From contig JADJXK010000002.1 of assembly GCA_016710325.1 (NCBI GenBank), positions 2,728,001 to 2,792,000 of the forward strand: a stretch of DNA of 64,000 nt. Direction: 5' to 3'. A model generated the notes under the pieces. The model saw only the letters and a program-made list of their open reading frames with translations, did no database searches and was not told the origin of the DNA. Made by a program: the position numbers and the translations under genes. The DNA comes from Candidatus Leptofilum proximum (GTDB lineage: Bacteria > Chloroflexota > Anaerolineae > Promineifilales > Promineifilaceae). This document shows positions 34,601 through 41,800 of this stretch, piece by piece. Numbering within the stretch: position 1 is the first letter of the stretch; each line of letters opens with the position of its first letter.

Positions 34601-37129
34601 CTCGTAACCACTTAGTGGGATGATAGACGAGGAGTTATCAGGTTGATTCAAGGTCTGAAGCGTTGCAACACCATTTGAGTTGACGGTGACTAGCCAATGG
34701 GCGCTGGGGCTTAAGGCAGTGTAATCAATTTCATCGCTATTACCTTGAATTACTAAAGGTTGAGTTTCTGAAGCGATTTCTGCCAAATCCCAAAGTAGAG
34801 TAGAGCCTTCCGCGTCGATGCCAACTAGCCACTTATCATCAGAACTAAAGTTGATAGTTCGAAAAATACTCTCCCCATCACGGTACAAAACAACTGAGTT
34901 GACCCCGGGGTCATTTTTTGTCATATCCCAGAGGCTAACCGTACTGCCTTTTCTACTGAACCATGACTGACTTATAGTCACAAGCCAACGGCCATTTGAA
35001 CTAAAAACTGAAGTTAGAATAACATCATCAGGATTGCCGATGGGTAATCCACCTACGCTAGCCAGCGCTTGTCGGAAACTGTTTTGAGCTGAAGGTTGAG
35101 GTGGTTGATTATTAACTTCTGTGATATTAAGAGATTCAAGAGCTAACAGTAAGCCTTGCCGAGGTGAATTTTCGAGCGCTATCTGCGCCTTAGCTGCGAG
35201 TTCTTCAGCACGGATCACACGATTAAGCCGTTCTACTTCTGCTTTCGCAGCCTCAGACTCCGCAGCGCGCGTACTGACAATTATGGCATTTTCATTAGCA
35301 ATTGCTTCTTGGGTAGCACGTGCAGAGGCTTCTTCCTCCGCGACGATTTTAGCATTTATAGCATCTGCTCGCTGATTCAGGGCATATAAAGATGCAACAA
35401 CTGCAAACACGAGAAAGATTACTAATCCAACTGTAAGGCGGCGCAATCTACCAGAAGCCTGTTTTTCTAATCTCAATTGTTCTGCCCTATGAAGTTGTTC
35501 TTCCTGTTCGCGTTTTTGCTGAGCCTGTCTTGCTAGACTCGAGTGAAGAAAATCTCTTTCAATATGGTTAAGTTCACCTGATCTCGCTCTATACCTTTCT
35601 TCTATTTCGGATAGGCGAACACCGTGATACAAATAACTTTGATCGCGGTTGTTCTTATCCCATTCATTTGCCGCTGTAGTGAAGCGCCTTCGCAAGCGTA
35701 GGTCTTCACGATTGCTGTCAAGCCATGTACGTAACTTCGGCCATTCACGAACAAGTGCTTCATGAGCAACCTCAACTGTGTCAGCATCGACTGTTATTAG
35801 GCGGGCGTCGGCAAGTACTTTGAGTACACTTTTTATATCATCACCTGATCTTGATTTTGGTATTAACTCATTTATGGCAATACGCCGGCGTGTGTCTTGT
35901 GTTCCTTCACCCAATTCTGTCAGTTGAAGAAAAATATTTTGGGCTATTAATTGCTCTTCCTTCTGTAAACTATCAAAGACGTTATCAGCTGTTTTGCCAA
36001 TAGCCTTATGTATACCGCCCGATTTGGCATAGCTTGCAAAAGTCAATGCTCTACCTTCTCGCCGCTTCCACGTCTCGAGCAAAGCATGAGATAGTAAAGG
36101 GAGCACCCCTGGTTCTTCTCCCATTTCTTTCAGTAGCAAGTCCACTAATCCAGACTCTAAAGTATAGCCCAAATGATGGGCTGGCTCTTCGATAGCTAAC
36201 CGTAACTCGTCAGCATTCATCTGGCCAATATACTTTTGTTTTGTTTCTAATGCTTCACGCAAACGAGAAAATTGAGCACAATATTGATAGAAATCAGCCC
36301 GCAATGCAATGATGAGTGTTGTGGGATTGCCTACTCCGGGTTCGATGGCCGTAGAGAGGTTGTTAATAAATAATTCCCTTTCTAATTCGCTTTGACAGAG
36401 GGTAAATAGCTCTTCAAACTGGTCAACAATCAAGACCAAACGCTTAGCTTGGCTTTCATAGAGGAGTTTGTGTGCATAAAGATGAAGACCTCGCGGAGAG
36501 TTAGTCATATCTTCAATCAGCGTAGCGGTTGCGGTAACAGATTCTTGATCCCTTGTTAAGGATGTTGCTAAGGCTTCTAAGGGACGAGCCGTAGGAGTAA
36601 TAAGGTGAAATTGCCAAGATTTACTTTCATTGAGGGCAGTTGTGCCAGCGGGCAACTCTCGTTTATGCATTAATGCAGGTACCAATCCAGCCCGTACCAA
36701 TGATGATTTGCCACTGCCGGATGCACCTATAATGGCTAAAAAGTTATTTTCATGCAGGTGTTGTACCAGCGTAGAAATAAGGGTATCTCGGCCAAAGAAA
36801 ATATCCGCATCCGAAACTTCAAAATGCCTCAAACCCATGAAAGGGGGACGGACATCCTCTAGATTTTGAAGAAATGAGTTCCAATCAATTAGAGGGCGTT
36901 TATTTTTGCATGTTGTTATTAACTCAGTAATGCGATTGGTTCTTTCGCACCACGCCACCAATTCACGCACTTTGCTCTCTTTTGAGTCTCCACCAAGATT
37001 GTCAAAATCAACGTTTAGCTCGAAGCAAAGAGTTTTCAGTTCTTCTTGGTTAAAATGCTGACTCAACAAGTGTAGCAACTGAGAGCGATCTATTTCCGAC
37101 CAATTACTTGATTGTCTTTCGGAAGTCAT
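31637..37129 (-). CDS. EAD7-nSTAND1-TM-WD40-TPR protein
   Basis: 1830 residues from the ATG at 37129, chosen because TTTGGAG lies just upstream; a start at 37189 would add 20 residues. Residues ~12-83 are an EAD7 domain (HFNQEELKTLCFELNVDF, closing RPLIDW). Residues ~95-480 are an nSTAND1 ATPase with P-loop GASGSGKSS (about 135-143), Walker B VLIVDQFEE and VLPLLSHALLETW. About 565-590 lies a transmembrane helix (TVGLVIFLVFAVVASLYAL), flanked by coiled coil. About 680-1450 is a long WD40 propeller region with many FSPDGRWLA-type repeats, then TPR helices including three 46-residue near-copies (DNA 32061-32474). This is the standard layout of large sensor ATPases. No effector domain is recognised, so it may act through EAD7 partners such as the other EAD7 proteins here, or through the neighbouring membrane protein. 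Confidence 0.88.
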   Translation of the reverse strand: MTSERQSSNWSEIDRSQLLHLLSQHFNQEELKTLCFELNVDFDNLGGDSKESKVRELVAWCERTNRITELITTCKNKRPLIDWNSFLQNLEDVRPPFMGLRHFEVSDADIFFGRDTLISTLVQHLHENNFLAIIGASGSGKSSLVRAGLVPALMHKRELPAGTTALNESKSWQFHLITPTARPLEALATSLTRDQESVTATATLIEDMTNSPRGLHLYAHKLLYESQAKRLVLIVDQFEELFTLCQSELERELFINNLSTAIEPGVGNPTTLIIALRADFYQYCAQFSRLREALETKQKYIGQMNADELRLAIEEPAHHLGYTLESGLVDLLLKEMGEEPGVLPLLSHALLETWKRREGRALTFASYAKSGGIHKAIGKTADNVFDSLQKEEQLIAQNIFLQLTELGEGTQDTRRRIAINELIPKSRSGDDIKSVLKVLADARLITVDADTVEVAHEALVREWPKLRTWLDSNREDLRLRRRFTTAANEWDKNNRDQSYLYHGVRLSEIEERYRARSGELNHIERDFLHSSLARQAQQKREQEEQLHRAEQLRLEKQASGRLRRLTVGLVIFLVFAVVASLYALNQRADAINAKIVAEEEASARATQEAIANENAIIVSTRAAESEAAKAEVERLNRVIRAEELAAKAQIALENSPRQGLLLALESLNITEVNNQPPQPSAQNSFRQALASVGGLPIGNPDDVILTSVFSSNGRWLVTISQSWFSRKGSTVSLWDMTKNDPGVNSVVLYRDGESIFRTINFSSDDKWLVGIDAEGSTLLWDLAEIASETQPLVIQGNSDEIDYTALSPSAHWLVTVNSNGVATLQTLNQPDNSSSIIPLSGYEEPISYTRFNSSEEWLATVHNNGDIRVWNLNAIDPALGSELIPWERYMSQEDSIVELSFSPNGGWLVVGVRREFEYFVHLWRLSNLSQSTEPLTLDFDFFGSLDDIQFSPDSSWLITSESFGFVLWDLTLPNFANNPISFHGEAIAFSPDGFWLATEDGIWDLAELHSIDEPMVPLEFEHPIESLSYSPDGRWLAGKGGTDITLWRLNLTTSRQLNMVLLEYDLLVKPVYLTGIEASVASLKFSPHSNWLLTTTERDFDEPTIGPSHLWKLVTFDPTANPIIVANHDWIVHDVAFSSDNRWFASFDGSTVQLWDWEISESITYPIVLSNYANSSPASLAFSSNNNWIGATSENTVQLWNLQNDDPVANSFLLPDHEQFVHKLAFSPDNQWVATYSEDKIRLWDLASINLLDSIEPGVLRLGYESSFGDIWFSHDSRWLVLSDHSTRLWRNIDAEHSSFESFTLSGHASGIMSISHNSRWIATTVDKDTYIWGLANSKPTVDPIILKNQRGGVFSPDGSWLATIGEDSVNLLGWKDGELTNNDLSFAGYGESGLDNILFSPDSRWIAATQWDKVYIWAIIDSSLAPITLVSGSAINAIAFSPDGEWLATANNDNARLWRIELDDLVTIGCRVAGRNFTYQEWEQYFPDEEYRKTCPDLPIHPSFVNNILNFGRSLARDGNILGAITQFEKAIEVNPNIDIDPEKYAKQLAVEALMEEGERLAKAGEIERAIAIFEEALELNPELDMVPETEAKRIAAESLMEEGERLARAGEIERAIAIFEEALELDSELDIVSEIEAKRIAAEALMEEGNEFARTGEVDRAITLYEEALELNLNLSIDPEIQAGELAAPFFVGESFDLVQQGHVAEAIAAYDRAQMLDPNLEISAGFLNGLCWFGSLWGQAANVIGYCDQAVELNGEEDGTIHDSRGVARALLGDLVGAIEDFQIFINWARGRDRFEVYIPQREEWILALEEERNPFDNETLEELRNE
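32061..32474 (-). repeat. three tandem 138-bp repeats inside the WD40-TPR gene
   Basis: The string [CT]TCCATGAGA recurs at 32183, 32321 and 32459, exactly 138 bp apart. Each unit encodes 46 residues beginning E[AS]LMEEG and containing [EV][ED]RAI...EEALEL. The two outermost-upstream units are almost identical (EIERAIAIFEEALEL), so the array duplicated recently and may vary in length between strains. Confidence 0.9.
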
Positions 37130-37403
37130 TGCAAACTCCAAATGCATGCCGAATGCAATTCCATCATACATATATGGAAAAAATAGCATTAGCTATCCTC
37201 TATATCTATGAGGGTAAAGGTTTCATGACCTATCTGAACAGAAGTTTGTTAACCAGGTGAATTACAGGCAACGGTTTCGAGCTGAGTGGCGTCCACTGAA
37301 TTCTCCAAAGACAGTCCCAAAGTGCAAAGGGCTCTCTCACAAAAAGCGCAGAAGCGTCGGCCACAGCAAATGATTAGCCTCACCCAATATGGTTATTGTC
37401 CAG

Positions 37404-38090
37404 TTACGGTTCTAACGAAAACATATCATGACTAATACGCTTAAGCAGTTCTTGTCGCCGCTGTAAAGTGATCCGTTCCTCTCGCCTCACTGCCCGTAAA
37501 AAAACTATCCTATGGTATGTTCTCTGAATCACTATGGCAGTTACAACAAGAATGACAAGCACAATCAAAGGGTTAGCTGCAATCATTGCGAAGTAATTGA
37601 GTTGTGGATACGCAAACTTTATTACTGCATATATACTGGTGCCTAAAGCTATTAGTAGCACGACACCCACGAATTTAGCGGTCGCCGATCTGTTGTCCTG
37701 GACCTTTTCCCACTCACCGTGGTTTCCACCACTGTTCGCTTCCGGGTTTAACATGAAGTATAAATACTCTTCCTTGCCATACTTTTTTCCGAAATACTTA
37801 CGTGCCACAGTGTTTTGAAAGTCGATCACCAATATGTTGACAAAGCTATATATTGCAATGCTATAGGTTATGTGACCAAAGAGAAACAAAAACCAAAATA
37901 TCGGGGCCATGATTGCAACGAGCTGATCAGTAGGGACATTGATTGAAAGCAAGGTTAAAGCACCGGCAAGCACGACTCCCTCGATTGAAAAGAAACCTTG
38001 TATCATTTGAGTCATAGAGGTTTCAATCTGCCGCATATTATTGTGTAGTTCATTGAACTCAGCGATGAGAAAGTCTTCGAAGTCTGCCAC
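37404..38090 (-). CDS. four-helix membrane protein, possible effector partner
   Basis: 228 residues. A soluble helical start (MADFEDFLIAEFNELHNNMR) is followed by hydrophobic segments near 33-52, 60-85, 138-158 and 167-188, and a basic C-terminal helix (VRREERITLQRRQELLKR). The two hairpins are separated by a ~45-residue hydrophilic loop. The family is not recognised; paired-TM proteins with cytosolic helices, such as the SLATT class, are frequent pore-type effectors in conflict systems, and that is the analogy I would test. Same strand as the WD40-STAND gene, 274 bp upstream of it, and the last gene before the comM boundary. It probably forms one cassette with that gene. Confidence 0.6.
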   Translation of the reverse strand: MADFEDFLIAEFNELHNNMRQIETSMTQMIQGFFSIEGVVLAGALTLLSINVPTDQLVAIMAPIFWFLFLFGHITYSIAIYSFVNILVIDFQNTVARKYFGKKYGKEEYLYFMLNPEANSGGNHGEWEKVQDNRSATAKFVGVVLLIALGTSIYAVIKFAYPQLNYFAMIAANPLIVLVILVVTAIVIQRTYHRIVFLRAVRREERITLQRRQELLKRISHDMFSLEP

Positions 38091-38126
38091 CGTTATACCT
38101 TATATACGAGTATAGTGTGGGCGCTT

Positions 38127-38200
38127 TGTTGGACACTTATTTTCTAATAAATGTGAAATGGGCGCCAAAGCAGTTTTTTGTGTAGCTGCTCTATAATAAT
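38127..38200 (+). repeat. att-like repeat, copy F: left arm joined to comM
   Basis: The left arm (ACTTATTTTCTAATAAATG, then GCGCCAAAGCAGTTTTTTG) aligns with copy D (TTTATTTTCCAGCAAAGTG, then GCGCCAAAGTAACTTTTG). The core TGTAGCTGCT-CTATAATAAT at 38181-38200 follows, but after it comes comM coding sequence instead of the CATTAACGAAC right arm. The core is itself in frame with comM. This is the structure expected of an attR-type junction. Confidence 0.8.
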
Positions 38201-38618
38201 GATCACCAGATACCAGAAACGCATTTCTGGCCCGATGATGGATCGCATTGATCTGCATGTAGAAGTGCCGCGTGTGGAATATGAGAAGCTCACCAGCGGC
38301 CGTCGCGGTGAAACTTCGGAACGTATTCGGCAGCGCGTGGAAAAAGCCCGCCAGATCCAGGCCGAACGCTTCAGAGATCACACCCTGTACGCCAATGCCG
38401 ACATGGGTCCCAGTGAAGTGCGCAACCTATGCCAGCTGGATGAAACGGGCAATCGCCTCATGAAAAGCGCCATGGCCCAGATGAACCTCAGCGCCCGTGC
38501 TTTTCACCGCATCCTCAAGGTAGCCCGCACCATTGCCGACCTGGCAGAAGCAAGCGCTATTCAGCCAGCGCACCTAGCCGAAGCGCTGCAATATCGAGGA
38601 CGGGCGGGCGGACAATAA
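38181..38618 (+). pseudogene. comM: comM (YifB, Mg-chelatase-like) 3' remnant
   Basis: About 145 residues of the C-terminal third of ComM, the hexameric MCM-type helicase that extends recombination during natural transformation. The text starts CSCSIIMITRYQKRISGP, matching the family pattern C-x-C-[ST]-x3-I-x-RY-x2-R-[IL]-SGP in order and spacing, then DRIDLHVEVPRV and the terminal helical lid up to the stop at 38618. The N-terminal two thirds, including both Walker motifs, are absent; upstream of the first Cys codon the DNA is the island repeat (copy F), with a stop codon in frame shortly before. comM is therefore disrupted, which should lower transformation efficiency unless another copy exists. 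comM is a known insertion site of genomic islands such as the AbaR/Tn6022 elements of Acinetobacter. Confidence 0.88.
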
Positions 38619-38735
38619 ACCTGTAGTGTAATTCACCTTGTAAGTGAGGCTGAATAATCTCAACAAGTATCGTTATGCATTATAGATGAATTCTTCTGGC
38701 TCTTTAGGAACTTTTTTTTTGGGGGGTGACAAGCC

Positions 38736-38767
38736 GTGAAACGTGACCAGAGGGCATCACGTTTCAC
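38736..38767. promoter_or_regulatory. 11-bp perfect inverted repeat upstream of the NRPS gene
   Basis: GTGAAACGTGA (38736-38746) and TCACGTTTCAC (38757-38767) with a 10-nt spacer, 85 bp before the NRPS start. There is no T-run after it, so a regulator operator is somewhat more likely than a terminator for comM. A run of nine T and six G (TTTTTTTTTGGGGGG) lies just upstream. Confidence 0.5.
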
Positions 38768-38852
38768 ACCAAACCTCATGAAATCTCAAAGACCCATTCC
38801 TCGTCGTGCCTGATGAACGTCAATACAGATAGCGTCAATCAAGAGATATAGA

Positions 38853-41800
38853 ATGAAGCAATCACCAGTGAGTAATATTGAGGAGCCAGCAACTAACCTG
38901 GCACAGATAAACAACCAACTTACTTCAAATCCATCGGACGAGATTAAGCACTATCCCCTTTCATACAACCAGCGTTCTATCTGGTTACACCATGTTTTGA
39001 ATCCACAATCTGTGGCAAATAATGTGGTGCAAACCATTTATTTTCAAAACAAGATAGACATTCAGGTCTTTAGGGAAGCCCTGCAAGCGGTAACGAACAG
39101 GCATGCTGCGTTGAGAACCACTTTTGCCGAAATCGAAGGTGAGCCTGTTCAGCTGGTGCATTCACACCGTCCGGTGTTTTTTCAGCCGGAAGATGTTTCT
39201 GCCTGGAGCGAAGAAGAACTGCAGAACCGATTATCAGAGGAGAGTTACCGGCTGTTCGATTTACAGGATGGGCCATTATTCCGGGCGTTTCTTTTCTCAC
39301 AGGAACCTCAAAAGCATGTTTTCTTGTTCAGCATGCACCACATCATCACCGACATGTGGTCCATCGCCATTTTTATAAAAGAGCTGTTCCATCACTACAA
39401 TGAAATACAAGGCACAGCGAAAAAGAAATTTCCCCCACTCAGGCACAGCTATCAAGATTTTGTGCTTAAACAACAAGAACTGCTTAGCGGTTCAGAGGCC
39501 AGGCGTTTGCAGACATTTTGGGAGCAACAGTTACAGGGCGAGCTCCCTCTCTTAAATTTGCCAACCGATAAGCCGCCGCAGAAGTCTCTGGCGCATCAGG
39601 GTGCAGTCCACATACTGACCTTGAATGAGCAGTTATCGAAGCGCCTGGCAGAGTTAGCAAGTGGGCACAAAACCAGCCTTTTGTCTCAATTGTTTGCTGC
39701 TTATCAAATTCTTTTGCGCCGTTACAGCGGTCAGGATGATATTCTGGTGGGTTCACCGCAGGCGAACCGCACGGCCGAAACGGCACGACTCATTGGTTAC
39801 TTTGTGAATCCGGTCATTCTTCGCGTTAAAGAAGAGGAGAACCCGCCATTCAGCCGCTTTGTGCGCCAAGTTCACCAGATTGTTGAGGATGCTTTTGCCC
39901 ACGGCGTATACCCTCTGCAAAAAATAATGGAAGATGGACAAACCACACGGGCCACAAGCAACAGTCCGGGGCAGGCGCTGTTTCGCGTGGGATTTAGCTG
40001 GCAAAAATCGTTGAGAGTTGGCGATGATTTGATGAGTGCCGGTGCGCTTGGTGTAGCCCATAGAGGAGTGGTCGACGGATTTGATAGTGCTCCATACCCT
40101 TCACCGGCGCAGGTTTCGCCGCTGGATTTAACACTTTCTTTTGGTGAAGTGGAGCAGCAAATCGTGATCAGGTTCGAGTATCGAACGGACCTGTTCACTG
40201 AGGCGACGATTGTCCGCATGGCGGCACATTTCCAGGCCATTTTGGAACAGCTGGTAACGGCGCCTGAAACGCCCATTGCCAATTTTGCCATTCTTACGGC
40301 GGAGGAAAAGACGTTATTGGCGCAGTGGAACAGTGGCCAGCACACGGCACCGCCGGACAAGACATTCCCGGAGATGTTTGCGGCACAGGCAGCGCAAACG
40401 CCGGGGGCTGTGGCCCTGCGCTTTGGTGACCAGGCATTAACCTATGCAGCGCTGAACGGCCGTTCCAATCAACTGGCTCACTATCTGCAAAGTCTGGGCA
40501 TACAAAAAGAGAGCATTGTCGGCATTTACATGGAAACCTCATTGGAGATGATTACGGCCGTACTCGCTGTCTTAAAAGCCGGAGCTGCATTCCTACCCCT
40601 CGATGCCGCTTTCCCTGCCAACCGGCTTGCCTTCATTTTTGCAGACGCGAACGTCGATTGCGTGCTGACGCAAAAACACCTTTGCCACCAACTGCCGGCA
40701 ACAATTGCCAATCGGATCTGCCTGGACACCGATTGGGACAGCGCCGTTGCCCCATTACCTTCAGCAAGCCTTCCCCACACAATAGCCCAGGATGACATGG
40801 CCTACGTTATTTACACCTCTGGCTCGACGGGTCAGCCCAAAGGGGTGGGTATCAACCATCTCGGCCTAAGCAACCTGGTGCACGAACAGCGCGAATTTTT
40901 TGGTATCCAACCCGGCGAGCGCATCCTGCAATTTGCTTCATTAAGCTTCGATGCTGCGGTTTATGAACTCGCGACTGCTTTTGGCGCGGGAGCCACACTG
41001 GTATTAATTGAATCAAAAGATCGAATTCCCGGTGAGCCTCTAAATGACTTCCTGAGAAAAGAGCAGATAAATTTTGCCACGCTGCCACCCTCCAGCCTGG
41101 CCGTAACCTCAGCGCAAGGCCTGCCGCACCTGCACACCGTGGTGTCCGCCGGTGAGGCCTGCACTCAAGAGCTGGTGGAACAATGGGCAGTTGGCCGTCG
41201 CTTCGTAAACGCGTACGGTCCAACAGAAGCCACCGTCTGTGCCACCACAACGGTCATCAACCCAGGCAACCAGCCTATCTCAATCGGACGACCAATAAGG
41301 AATTTCCAGGTATTTGTGTTGGATAAATGGATGCAGCCGGTGCCCGTCGGTGTTCCAGGCGAACTATACATCGGCAGCCCGTTCAGCCTGGCCAGAGGGT
41401 ATCTGAACCGCCCCGAACTGACAGCCGAAAAATTTATCCCCAACCCCTTTTACCCTCACTCGCCGTCTGAAAAACTGTTTAGAACCGGTGACCTTGTCAA
41501 ATATCTGCCGGATGGCCAACTGCTGTTCTTGGGGCGGATAGATAACCAGGTAAAAATCCGCGGCTACCGCATCGAACTGGGTGAAATCGAGTCGGTTATC
41601 ACCAGCCATCCATTCGTTCGCGAAGCCGTGGTCATGACCCTTGAGAGCGAACTGGATAAGAAAAGATTAGTGGCTTATTTCACGGCCGAAAAAGAAGTCC
41701 CTACCCCGGAAGATTTGCGATCGTACGTGCGCTCCCTGCTGCCAGAGTATATGGTTCCGGCCACCTTAGTCCGCATAGAGCAATTTCCGCTGACCACCAG

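Noticed and set aside
3131..38200. The repeats as integron attC sites
   Set aside because: No paired RYYYAAC/GTTRRRY boxes, no folded attC-like hairpin at the core, and no integron integrase; the arms and the comM core fit another integration mode.
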